In this document: one piece after another, positions 33,899 to 45,640 of the stretch | Position numbering within the stretch: the stretch's first letter is position 1 | Layout: the number at the start of each line of letters is the position of its first letter | Source: Gordionus sp. m RMFG-2023 | Lineage: Eukaryota; Nematomorpha; Gordioida; Chordodea; Parachordodidae | Direction: 5' to 3' | Assembly: GCF_954871325.1 (NCBI RefSeq) | Contig: NC_088777.1 | Span: 46,539,366-46,603,365, forward strand | Length of the DNA stretch: 64,000 bases | Made by a program: the position numbers and the translations under genes | Notes under the pieces: generated by a model | Told to the model about the DNA's origin: nothing | Databases searched by the model: none | Seen by the model: the letters and a program-made list of their open reading frames with translations, nothing else

Positions 33899-35579
33899 TT
33901 ATGAATTAGTATCAAAAGAATATGAAAAAATATACCAATTCGCTTTCAATAACATTTCTCTATAGGTGCTATTCCTTTCGAACCAATCTCGTGTCATGCT
34001 TGTTATGTTCATCAAATCCTTTCGCTCCATATAGTGAAATCTTATGCATCTCATAATATCATTAACATATGTTAATCTTTCTGGCTTGTGTTTCAACCAA
34101 TTCATTGCCGCTCTAAAAATTTCATACTCACTCTTTGCTATTATATTATCATTGGATAAAATCGAGATAACTTTATCGATATCAAATTCTAGGAAATCAT
34201 TCCCGAATTGTAAATTAGTCGTGCACATTTGTGGCTGTGTTTGGGGCATTATACTAGGGATCGGAGGAAATTGCGGGAATGTGATTGGTGGTATATTTTG
34301 AGAATAATTAAAGGTTTGAATGGGAGTTAGTGCAGGAATAAGCGTTTTGGGAGCCATGATTTGAGGAAGTGGGGTAACGGGTGCTGGCAAATTTAAAAAG
34401 TTGTTCACCATGGAAAATTGCTGATAATTATTTTTTGGAATATTTAAATCAGGAAGCGGCATATTGAAATCAACAATGGGCATACTTGTTGACATATAAT
34501 CAGCAATGGGCATACTTGTTTGCATATTAGAATTGGCATTTGGCAGGGGTCCTAACAGTTTCATTAATTCTGCTTCAGCTAATGCCGATGTTTCAAAGCC
34601 TCTTGGAGACAATTGGTCACTAATTTTTGGCTCCTGATTTATTTTTGCCTTATGTCCATAAGGTTCCTTGAAATAGGATTTTTCTATAAATCCTATTAAT
34701 TGCGTCATCTTTAAAATAACAGCGGAATGATATAAGGCACTAGCATCTCTAGGTTCAACTTCTAAACTATTAGTGTACATAAATTTCAATAGTTTGTGAA
34801 AAGTTGAGGCACTGATATCGTAAGATTTGGGCAACATGATCTCGGTCGCGTGAGGGGATTTCGAAAAAATATCCGAAAAATAATAACTGTGACAAGAGAG
34901 TATCATCTTATGCGCACGAAATGCGACTCCGCCGGTGATAACGGTAACATCAGAAAATATTGCCCGTCCCTGATCCCACAAAAATTGTAAGAAATGCAAA
35001 AAATTTGAACCACGCACCAATGGCTTCCATAAAAATTCAGGAGAATAATATTCGGTTCCCCAAGCTACGGGAGGTGCGGGTGGTTTACCATCTGTAGTTT
35101 TGATAGCAATATCGCCCGCATGAGGCACTTCAATCTTTGTTTGAGGTTTGTCCTTTTCTCTAAACTCTTTACATTTGTAAAGAATATCATCGCATTCCAG
35201 TTTTTCGCAGGCTTTCTCTATGTCGTTTACATTGTCCTTGTCGATTTCAAATTTTTGGGTGTAGAAAAACTTTAAAATATTTTTGAATACAGCGGGTTGA
35301 ATATTAAATTCGTCGGGGACTTTTATTTCCCTCAGCCCTTTCTTCTCGTGTATGAGCTTCCAAAAGTAATTGCTAATTTGGTAGAGAGAGATTATGTAAA
35401 ATTAAACAATGTTAATAATTTATATACCTGGCGAATTGCAAAATTATTTTATGGGCACCGATTTTTTCATCCTTTATAGTAATCGTCACGTCAGGGTTTA
35501 ATATCTGCCCATTGTTCCATTCAAGTTCACTGTATTGAGTTATGACTGAAGGTCTGCTAAATGGGTCCCATTTGGACAT
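33899..35579 (-). CDS. Double-BTB, BACK-domain protein (BTBD/Kelch-like class)
   Basis: BTB-BACK proteins commonly act as substrate adaptors of Cullin-3 ubiquitin ligases. Two exons, 35579-35428 and 35372-33899, joined by a 55-bp intron (GTATAT...AAATTAG), encode 541 residues from MSKWDPFSRPSVITQYSELE. The first BTB is at about 33-130 (NPDVTITIKDEKIGAHKIIL, then FKNILKFFYTQKFEI). The second is at about 190-290 (FSDVTVITGGVAFRAHKMIL, then STFHKLLKFMYTNSLEVEPR). A Pro/Met/Asn-rich linker of about 150 residues follows, then a BACK domain (IIAKSEYEIFRAAMNWLKHK, then VNDIMRCIRFHYMERKDL). No Kelch repeats follow. The BTB-BTB-BACK order is that of BTBD7-like proteins, but this one is much shorter, so I give no symbol. 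It looks intact. Confidence 0.88.
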
Positions 35580-37160
35580 TTTGATTTAGTGTCGAAATTC
35601 TTAATATGCTAAAACATTTATTAATAAAAAAAATAAATAATATTGATAATTATTTAACGAGCTTAATATTACGTTGTCATAATAATATGTTTACGCTATT
35701 TATTTTTGCATGAAATGAATAAATGACGTTCCTCTACGAATATCACTTTTGCAACATTACTATCTGAAGTTATATGCACTTACATGAACCACTTTACGAA
35801 TATAATTTTATTCTTGTGATATTGATTCTAAATTAACTAAGGCCTAGTATACAGTAACAGAGATATCGCTCGAAAATAGATCAATGTCGCGTGACTTACA
35901 AAATATAATACTTTTAAATTAAACAACCATGGGACATAGCGGTTACTATATGATGCCTAATGCTATGTACCAAACGATTTAATCGCATGAATTTATTAAA
36001 TACATGACTTTTAATTGATGCGCTTTACATAATCAGCTGTACAATATTTAATTCCAACGAATAATATTGTTGTAAGGCAAATTAAACTTATATCTACTTA
36101 TTGATAATATTGCCTTGAGTAGTAAAAATTATTTACTCTAAATGATTATACATAAATAATGTATGTAATAAAAAATATAATATATTAAAATGATAAACTT
36201 ATGCCTCGTTTACAATAGGTGTAAAATACCCCTAAATCCTCTAACTTGTGCTTAATTCATCGCTAAACGATAGCTTATGGGATAATTTAATATAATATTT
36301 TTTTTCGACCTTATAAAACAAAGACTTGCATCTTTTCATACTAAAATTATGCGCAATAAATTCTTGTGATATAAGACACGAATTATACGATCTCCATTCT
36401 TTTTGAACAAGTTATTTCTAATACGAATAATAAATAATTCAATTTTTTGAGATATTTAAGTTGGCACAAATAATACTGATATAAATAAAGGAATATATTC
36501 TGTCTGAAATGAGTAAATTTTTGAGGGTTCGGTTTAGGTTCAGTAAATAATAATGGTTTTGTTTAAAAAATGCTTATTTTTTTTCATCCCTAGATTGCTC
36601 TACTAAATATAATATATTTGTCTTTGAAATTATATGTTAAATTTATTAACCGAATTTTTTAAATAATTATTTATAAGAAATCGTTATTGCATGATAAAAA
36701 TTTTTAAAAAAAACTCTTATAGTGCGCACAAATTGTGCGTTTTCCTTTTTGCCGTCTGTTTTTAATTTTAAAAAATGTAACGCATCCCTTGTTTAAATTG
36801 AGGGTGCCTTCTTATTAGTATCGTCGATTCAAAATCTTAATTAACGCTATGTTATCACAAATTTGGGTGAATTAAATGGTTACGAAATCACCGCTGATAC
36901 TTCATAGCGTTACGCTTACATCTCACAACTATCTTGAATATCTAAAAACTATAAGGTCAACGCCAACTGATCGGTTAGTTCGGTAGACTATGGCTACTTT
37001 AGAAAGAGAGCTAATTGGCCCAAATATTAATTGACAAAATAGGGGGAACAGAAAACATGTTGGATAATTTGTTTATGAATATATTAAAGATAAAAGAAGT
37101 AGCTTGAGAGATTTAAGTGAAATATTATAGATTTTTAAAGGACAAGTTTAAATATCCTAT
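35580..37160. other. Intergenic; worn foldback repeats
   Basis: At 35840-35990 and 36195-36310 there are pieces of a foldback repeat (GCTTAATTCATCGCTAAACG, then ATAGC) that is more complete at 51910-52050. A 36-codon frame at about 36878-36988 (MVTKSPLILHSVTLTSHNYL) is less AT-rich but unsupported. Confidence 0.35.
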
Positions 37161-37935
37161 AAATATGTAATCGGCTCGAAGAGATAAGGAGGTGGGGGAT
37201 TTATTAAATATCATTTTTAGCTGATAAATAAAATTCCTACTTTCCCCACACCCCTCTCCCCAAAAATTTAATACAATAATTTATTATATTATAAATAATA
37301 TTTTCAGAAAATAAATTAATAATTTTTTTAAACGAATGACTAAATTTAATATAAATTTTTGAAAAAATTTCAATAAAATTTAAGGTAAAAATAACAAACA
37401 AAGCCTCCCCCCCCCCTACCTCCTCTCATACGAAAATCTTCAATAGAATGTTGAATGCCATGCAATTGAAAATTGGGTTCATATTATGAATACAAGGTAG
37501 ATACATTTTTTAAAAACCATGTAATGCATATTACACTTCAACTATGAGGTTTAATATAATTATAAGAGTAGCCAGGAGAGAAGGGGCAAGAGAAAATTAC
37601 CCCGTATCGATATTTATTTACCAATTTTCAATAACATTTCAAGTTAATAAAATCCCCTCCCCACCGCTTTCTGCCCAAAAAAATGTATACAATATATAAT
37701 AATAAAGAAAAATTTGTAAGAAAAATTAGTAAAAGTTAATAACTCTTTCAAATCCTGACAACAATTTATTTGCAGAAGAAAAAAAAGAAATTTTATATAA
37801 AAAAGTGAAAACCCAAAATTATTTTAATATAGCCAAAGGCCTAAAAGTTGACGGAAAGATCTCCAATAAAATTCATTAGGAAAAAATTCATCTAATAGTG
37901 CCCCCCCCCAGTGAATTTCTGGGTATGCCTATGAA
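37161..37935. repeat. G/C-run-bearing inverted-end repeats
   Basis: At 37571 GAGTAGCCAGGAGAGAAGGG and at 37895-37925 the inverted form (CCCCCCCCCAGTGAATTTCT, then GGGTATGCCTATG) bound about 355 bp. A neighbouring piece at 37190-37435 has GGAGGTGGGGGATTTATT against a run of 10 C near 37408. These belong to the same GTAGCCAGG plus G-run group as 11604 and 63290. Confidence 0.5.
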
Positions 37936-38429
37936 TATAATGTTTAAATTAAACCCATTTCACATAGAAAAAAATAAATTCAATCCTATTTGGCAGTAAC
38001 GAGGCATCAAGTTTACTACTATGAAAGCAATGAAAAACATTTTTATTTTTTAACCCACAAATTCGTTTTTGTTTTTGAGTAAAATTTCGATTAATATTTT
38101 GCTCATCGAATATATCATCTTTTCAATCCAATTTTTGCCAAATAATTTTAATTGAATCATTGACTACATATAAGAGATTGTTTATTCATGCCGTTAAATT
38201 GCTTTCAGAAAATTATTCATATCCGAAAATCCTTTATCATTTTAAATATATTATCCTTTGGGAATTATAGACATGACCAACAATATAGAGAATTAAAAAA
38301 ATCCCATCCAGTGAAATATTCATATTTTCCATATTTATCGATAGAAAAATTGAATTATTATTTTAGAAATATACATTATATTTTATTATTATATAAAATT
38401 GTTAGTTGTAAAAAATATATATCATATGA

Positions 38430-39200
38430 AAAATAAATGCATTATACATGGCAATTGTTGAGTGGAATGACTGGATGGTTATTCCGAGAACACTCCGATA
38501 AATTGTCTTCCGTAATTATCGAGGTCATCCGAGAATGACTGCTATGAAATCAATTTTTCGATTATATTTTGGTGGTCGGGTTGTGACCGTGAAATAGAGC
38601 TGTGTGTCAATGTTTGTGCTGGTTGCCATTCTCAGAGGCCCTAAATTGCTTAAGGGCCTTTGTTCTCGGAACGTATGTTAGAAACTATGGGAAAGATTGC
38701 ATATAGATTTAGCAGACCCTATGGATCAATCAAAAAATATTCTTCATATTAAGACAATACCTTATAACCTTAAGACAATAGACCAAGTTGAAAGAATGAT
38801 TGGCACATTCAAAGAAAGAAATAGAGCTACCTGAGACTGTGCAAATTCTGAAAATTTTTGAAGGGATGTTTTGAAGACATGTCGTATGAGTAAACAAAGT
38901 ATAAGTGATAGAAGTCTAAGATGATTTTAGGTAGGAAGACAAAAACCAGTTTTGATTGGTTAATTACGGATACCAGTAATGAAATAGAAAAGTTGCAAAA
39001 TTCACAAAAAATGAATCACGATTTAAAATCTAAGGTATGTGATTCAAAAATTTGCAACCGGTTTACAAAACGAAAGTACGTTAGGCTGGTATAAGGGATT
39101 AAGTCAAAAATTTCACATTATTTATATATTGTTGATTATGCAGATAGAACTATTTGGTATGTTGCAGTTACGGGAACAAGTGGTGCAACTTAGAGACAAA
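38430..39200 (+). mobile_element. Second Ty3/gypsy-like fossil, integrase part of pol
   Basis: Short plus-strand stretches match, in order, the integrase H2C2 zinc-binding region, part of the core domain (DLADPMD, VERMIGTFK) and the region after it. It is an interior fragment; no LTRs are recognisable on either side. It has many breaks and looks older than the LTR fossil at 13.1 kb. The family call is from the order of the motifs. Confidence 0.65.
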
Positions 39201-40552
39201 ACAAACTAATGATTAAATTCAAATATCGTGCAATGTTCTTCAAGAAATCGCAAAGAACTAAATCGATTTATCAAAAATAATTTTAAAAAATTTAGGAAAA
39301 ATATAATTTATATTATTATTATTTTAGAAATATACAATCTATTTTATTATCATGTAAAATCTTTTAATTTGAAATATATATATATCTTGTGAAAAATAAA
39401 TGTATAACTACACAATATAAGTTTTTATTTCTTTTTTTAAGTTTTGTCAAATTGGTGTTGGTTTTCCTTTTCAATAATCAATTTCTTACCATCAAAATTT
39501 CTTGAACTAAATTATATTTTAATAAATATTTATTAATATAATTGCGATTATTAGACATTTTAAATTTTTTAATTTTTAAAAAAGAAAATTTCTTTTTCTA
39601 AAAAAAAAATAAGTATTTCTTTATTTGCTTTATAAAAATGTAAATAAAATGGCAAATATAATGATTTTCTCTTTATTTATTAAAAAAATAAATAATTTTA
39701 TATTTGATTCCCCATTGTTTATATTCTTTGACATAATAAAAATTTCCCAAAAATATAACATATGAGCATGATATTTTTCATTTAGTAATTTTTCTGTTCT
39801 CATAAATATATTTTTAACGTAGTAAAGATAATAGTAATAAAATAATTGTAATTTTTTTTTAACTTAGAGTAATAATAAAAATAATATTCCATTTTTTAAA
39901 CAGTCAGGCTAGTATAATTCATTTTAACATAATATGATTATATTAATTTTATTTTAAGAATTTTCAAGAACCTTTTAAGAAAAACTTTATGAGAAGCAAT
40001 GCTTCCTTTGCTCCTATGACTCCTTATCACTGTGCTCATTACATATAACAATCAAATAAATCTAACACAAAACGAAGAAAGAAAGTTAAATATAAACATT
40101 TAAAAAACCAGAACTAGATTACACAGGCAAATAGTGATATAGTTGAAGCAAGTGATATATAAAAATAGTTTTCTGTCTATATATTACAACTGTAATTGTG
40201 TTATGATAAAAAGAGTTTTTTGTATATTTTTTTTCCTCGTATTAAATATTGTTTAAATTTTTGCGTATGATTCGAGAGGATGATGCATATCAACGAATAT
40301 AAAAGAAATATATATGTATAATAAATATAGTTTGATTGTCCTTTTAAATAAAAAACGATTTGCTTATTAGTTTTAAATTTAATTTCCACAACACATTATA
40401 TGATGTACATTTAATCATTTTATTTAAAATCTACATATGTTTTTTATTATTAATAAAATCTTAATTCGAATTCAAAGCCCATTAATTGATAAATCTTTAA
40501 AAACCGTGTGGAATAATCCTTCACCTAAATCAAATGTTCCAAAATTTTAAAT
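39201..40552. other. AT-rich spacer and 5' flank of the 40.5 kb gene
   Basis: No repeat or gene recognised apart from a 37-codon frame at 40437-40550 (MFFIINKILIRIQSPLIDKS, then LKTVWNNPSPKSNVPKF) that ends two bases before the next ATG. It could be an upstream reading frame of that gene. Confidence 0.3.
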
Positions 40553-40916
40553 ATGACTGATGTCGATGTGAGAAAGAGAAATATACCATATGATGAAAAT
40601 TTAAAAGTATAATAATATATTTTATAATATTTTTATATAACTGAAATTTAATTAATATAATTTAAAGATATATAAAAGATAATAATTCATTTATTAAAAG
40701 GATCTTCATCATGTCTCTGGTGACCAAAATTTTACAGACTCAAATAAGGATGATGATGAGGATGACGATGAAAAAATCATTCAAGATGTAGATGCTGAAA
40801 AATTAAAGTTATTATTAGGGCAAGCTTCTGACAATACCACTGATGTCTTAGATAAATCTCTCAATAAATTATCACCCAAGTTTTTAATTAAAATATTCAT
40901 TAGCAACATAATATAG
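40553..40916 (+). CDS. Small acidic protein, unrecognised, two exons
   Basis: Exon 1 (40553-40606) encodes MTDVDVRKRNIPYDENLK and ends at a GTATAA donor. After a 94-bp AT-rich intron ending TTAAAAG, exon 2 (40701-40916) continues in phase: DLHHVSGDQNFTDSNKDDDE, DDDEKIIQDVDAEKLKLLLG, QASDNTTDVLDKSLNKLSPK, then FLIKIFISNII and TAG. The total is 89 residues with a strongly acidic centre. Both exons are much less AT-rich than the intron. The hydrophobic last 11 residues may be read-through if another donor is used. No family recognised; an acidic nuclear protein would fit, but that is inference. Confidence 0.45.
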
Positions 40917-41039
40917 TAATTAAATTATGTTTATATAATATGGGATGTTATTTTTTTTTAAATTATATCATTAACACAAAAAAATTTAATACCAATTTTG
41001 GCATATAAAAGAGCTATTTAAAAATTGTATTGACATTAG

Positions 41040-42130
41040 AGATCTATATTGAGCATGAATATCATTAGGCCCAACCCAAAAAAGCCCAGCCTAAAATTAA
41101 GAAATTTTTTTTTTACCATAACCCAGAGCAAAATTATTTTTAAAAAATAGGGTCACCTAAGACCAAAGTCAATTTGGTCTCAGGAAATGGGTGGGCCAGA
41201 CCCTGCAGATTACAATAACATACCCCACAAAACACTTTTCTTTTATTATAATATATAAATTCGAATAACATGTATCAGCCCAGGATGGTAATTTAAAAAA
41301 TTTGAGGGGCTCTGGCTTACCTGCCAATTATAGCCCTAGAATTAATTTTTTTAGCCTTCAAACCTGGCTTTGTCAAATTTTATTATTCTTCGCCCTACTC
41401 TGGCCCAAAATTTTATTTTCTTCTAGGCTTAGTGGACAAATTTTTTATTTTAAATTAAATTTTAAAGTTAAATAAAAATCAACTAATTGTTTTGTCTAAT
41501 TTCAACAAAAAATTTATTTTATTTTGATAAAAGAAGAAAAAAAGAGAAATTGATACAACCTGAACTGGGAAATTTTATGATAGCAAATGAAATGAATTTG
41601 CCTAATTCTGAACCTTGCATTTTTTTGAAATTCTAGCAAGGTCTGTTAAAATATTTGCCCATATTGTCCAGGCTAACCCATAAATCTTGTTTTTCTCATG
41701 GGTTTAGATAAGGCCTCGCTTACCTTCACCTCCTAATAAATATTTATGAATCCTTCTAACCCCATATAGATTTTTTATAAATGTCTGATATTGAATGTCA
41801 TACAATATTTATTAACTATCATATCTACTATATATCTTTGTCTTAATTTAAATTTTTTAGGAAGGAAATTTTTGAAAAGAATATGAAGGCAAATCACATA
41901 AATTTGCCAATTGTGAAATTCCAACATGGCCTGTAAAAATATTTTGCAGCTGTCCATCCAGTCCAACCCAAAAATTTCACCTATAAGTTCCAGCCGATTT
42001 CACATACCTCCACTGCCCTCTAAAATTTTTTTATGAAACCTTCAAATTTTATATAAATGTTTGATATTGTTTTTAATGTCATAAAAAATTTATTGACCAT
42101 CATTTTTTCAAAAATTTAAAAACCAAAAAA
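41040..42130. repeat. Tandem repeat, about 290-bp unit
   Basis: AAGGTCTGTTAAAATATTTG at 41639 recurs as GGCCTGTAAAAATATTTTGC at 41929. The phrases ATAAATGTCTGATATTGAAT and ATAAATGTTTGATATTGTTT are about 280 bp apart as well. At least two full units and parts of two more are present. Runs such as GTCCAACCCAAAAAT and CCCAACCCAAAAAAGCCC resemble the CCCGG-type hAT ends. Confidence 0.55.
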
Positions 42131-44040
42131 AAACTAACTTTTTATTACAGATAATTGTTATACAGCATATTTAAATTTATACCATTCAAAACAAATATGT
42201 CCTTACAAAAATAATGACTGAAATATAGGTTTACATAAATTTAAAAAAAAAAAATCTTTTGATGTCAAATGTTTTTTTAATATTAGGGATAAATAATCCT
42301 TACCTTAATAATAATTTAACTAAATCATTCTCATGATTTGGTCTTTAAATCTTTCGGGAATTCTGCCCGGAAAAAAAAACTTAATGATAAAAATTAAATA
42401 AAACTTCATCAAATACCTGGTATTAAGTTACAACAACTTGACTTTAAATACATTCAACATAAACGAAAAAGATGTATACATTTTAGACTTCCCGAAAACT
42501 TTTTAGTTACGTTATGATTAGGTTATTTTAGGTCTATTACGAAGCATAACTTCTATCCGTTTCGTACGAATAATAAAATTTGTTATTTGTATTCGATTTG
42601 AATTTATCCGAATAATTTTTTTTTTTAAACATAAAAATAATACGAAAATGATGGACTTTTTTTTTATTGTATCTCTAATTATAAATAGGGGAAAAAACAT
42701 TTATTATGATAATCTGATGATAAAAGAGCATGCAATCAAGTTATTAACCAAATTAAATTGTATATTAATTTAATTTTCTAATGCCGAAAGATTTCTTATT
42801 GATTATTCTTGATGAGACATGGGATTTTTTGACAGCAAAAATGTACCAATAAGAAAAACCTTTTAAAGGCAGTTGTAGCATAACCTTGTTAATCACACCA
42901 CACAATCAGATTGATAAATTTAAATTTTATTTTTAAAAAGTAAAATAATACATTTTAATAATTATTCGAATATGATTCGTTTTTGAATTGGGCCTAGATC
43001 ATATATAATTCTATTTTTACGAATAAAACGGAACTAAAATTTGATTATTTATAATTAAAAGAAAAAAATGTGATATTTTTTTGTTATTATATTATTTTGC
43101 AACAAATCACATTCAGCCATAATCATTGCCCATATTTGAGATGATTTTTTGGTAAAAAATAAGTAAATATGAGTAATAATTTCGTGATAAATTCGCCAAA
43201 TATTGTCTTGGCCATAACGGATAATTTCAAATTATTCCTTGTTTTATTCGTAGTTTACAATTAATTAATTATTTTTTTATATTTAAAAAAATGTTGATTT
43301 TTTTTCTCTTTAAATCATATGTGTAAAGATGATTGGCGAATAAAATACCAATCTATATATTGGTATCAGTTATCGAATCGGTGTTGTAAGAAAATGGGAT
43401 TGGATCGATGAAAAATTTGTGGGTCGGCACGGCCCTTATCTTTCCCATGCTTAAAAAAATATTATATGTAAAGGTTTATAAATGATAAGATAAAATGATT
43501 TATTTAACTTAATAAAATGACATCAATGTAATTAAATATTTTTGTAACAGGAATGTAAAAGTTTTTATCTGCATAAATATTCATATCATTAGTTAGTTAT
43601 ATAATATATATAAAAATCGATAAACTGCAAAAATGGATAGAGGAGGAAATCATTTTTTTTAAAGTCATGTAATTAAACTTTGTACAAAAAAAACAATTGA
43701 TTTATGGTAGTTTAAAATTGATAATTTTTATTTTATCCAATTTGAAGAATTGCGCAATACACACCTTCTTTTTTTTATAAATGTATGAATGCATTTATTT
43801 CAAGTGTGAGAGAGCCATATCGATTCTGTTCCCATAATCTAGCCCAAAAAAAATTTACAAAAAAAATATTCCAACTGGCCCGGAACAATCTGACTTCCCA
43901 TAGACGAGATATCTTTAAAGATTTCAAGTTTGAATAACATAATCTTAAAATAAATGAGCTCAATCATACCCCACATTTATTAATTCAATTTTTTTTAAAA
44001 AAAACCTCTTTTATATAACTCGGGGAAAGACTGAACTGGG
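42131..44040. other. AT-rich spacer
   Basis: At 43360-43400 TATTGGTATCAGTTATCGAA, then TCGGTG, looks like a worn hAT end of the GGTATCGG type. No gene recognised; the open frames here are low complexity. Confidence 0.3.
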
Positions 44041-45640
44041 CGAATAATATTAATTTGACAAATGGGGCGTTACCACGGTTTACCTTACCTGGCTATGAAT
44101 CAAAGTTTAAGCGGCCATTTTGACCTAATCATTTTGATTGTCTTAATAGAACAACGAAACTTCAAAATTATGGGATATAGTTACAGGAGTGAAAAAATGT
44201 CGAGAATGGATACACTTTACCCTGAATTCACGAATAATCTCGAATTCCAGGCGAAGATTAAAAAAATACAGCCATTATCTTATATACTTCGCCGCGAATT
44301 CGCGCTAATTATGAATATCAGGGTTATAAACCGGAGCATAAATGCTACAAAATTCCAATCTATATTCTACCAAACTTTGATTCTACCAATCGAAACCATG
44401 AAATATTTTTGTTCACACAGGATGAAGCCTCATATGGGAACAGAATCGAAAGGCGAACAAAATAAATAACTATTTTTATATTTTAAAATGAGAATAGTAT
44501 TTTTGATCCATACACTATGGAATCATTTCAAAGGGAGTTGAAGAACAATGAAATTTCGGACAAAACTCAAAGACAGGTTCTCCCTTTAAAAAAGATAGTT
44601 TCGAACCTAAGATTTTTTTTTTCTTCAACATTATGGGCAAGAAGATTTTTTTTTCTTTCTGATTATCAATTTAGAAAGGTGTCAGTTAGACGGGTAATCA
44701 AAAAAATTACGATTATGATATACTACCAAACGTCATTAATGTTCGGTCATCTTAACCCTTTTTTTAAATCTTCAAATTTAAAAAAAAATCGGTACGATTG
44801 AGATTAGGATTTCATTTACCAGCCGGGGGTGAGCGGGCGAGTTATAAATTTTTTGAAACAATGGCCGTGCTGTCAGGTGAACTTGAAATTTTTTTTCGGG
44901 CTAAATTAGTGAAACGGACAGGTAAAAGTTATTTTTTACGTGATAAGTGATAAAAGCGTATTCGCCCTCTGGTTGTGGGTACATCAGAGCTACGTTAGGT
45001 TTTCCTCAAATCCATCAAACAGATAGTTAATTAGGGGGAGAAAAATGAGGAGCCCTTCACACGTTTGTGAACAAGCCGCACGTACTTTTAGTCGCAACAT
45101 TTTGAAAAATGTTGCGTAATCCTCTATAGGCTCAGTAAAAAGGAATGGGGTAAAAAAAGAGCCTATACCCGAGAACTACAGTATAATTTAGTTACTTTAA
45201 AGGTGGGTGATGGCTGATTTTAAGTTTAAATTATTTAGTCGAGATTGCATATTTTATAGAGTTTAAGTAAAAAATACATTAAAATAAATAAAGATCTAAA
45301 CTAAACCGATAAAACAATTCTTAAAAATTGGGTGGGCTTGCGAGTTGAACAAATTTTTTAAGAAAATAAAAATGGAGGGTGGGGGGTGAATTAAAAAACC
45401 ATAGGCGGGCGAGCGCTGGATAAATTTTTTAAAAAGTATGACGGGTTAAAAACGCGCCTATTGCAGACCATATAGTGTAGAAAATAATATCCTTTAATTG
45501 TTAGTGAATAGTTGAGTGATCGTCTAATTCGATTCAATCTATAAACGCGTACCGGAAAAAGATTGCTGAGCATCGAGATGTGACTTAACCCCCCTTCCGC
45601 TTTCTCAAAGGGTTGAGCTATCTTTCATAAGATAAATCCG
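44041..45640. other. Unexplained, less AT-rich stretch
   Basis: A plus-strand frame of 135 codons at 44062-44469 (MGRYHGLPYLAMNQSLSGHF and onward) has no recognised domain. GAATTCGCGCTAATTATG and TTCGCCGCGAATTCGCG near 44290 resemble the GCGAATTCGCGGCGAA block of the foldback at 48045, so part of this is repeat DNA. Phrases of the form GGGCGAG...AAATTTTTT recur at 44832, 45332 and 45406. A 24-bp perfect palindrome (CGCAACATTTTGAAAAATGT, then TGCG) lies at about 45091-45114. Confidence 0.35.

Noticed and set aside
40437-40550. Similarity of LKTVWNNPSPKSNVPKF to the start of mitochondrial pyruvate carrier proteins
   Set aside because: Only a few residues agree and the frame stops at once; no downstream carrier sequence is present.
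44062-44469. A 135-codon frame as a definite gene
   Set aside because: No domain, no splice signals, and part of it overlaps repeat-like GCGAATTCGCG text; kept only as an unexplained region.
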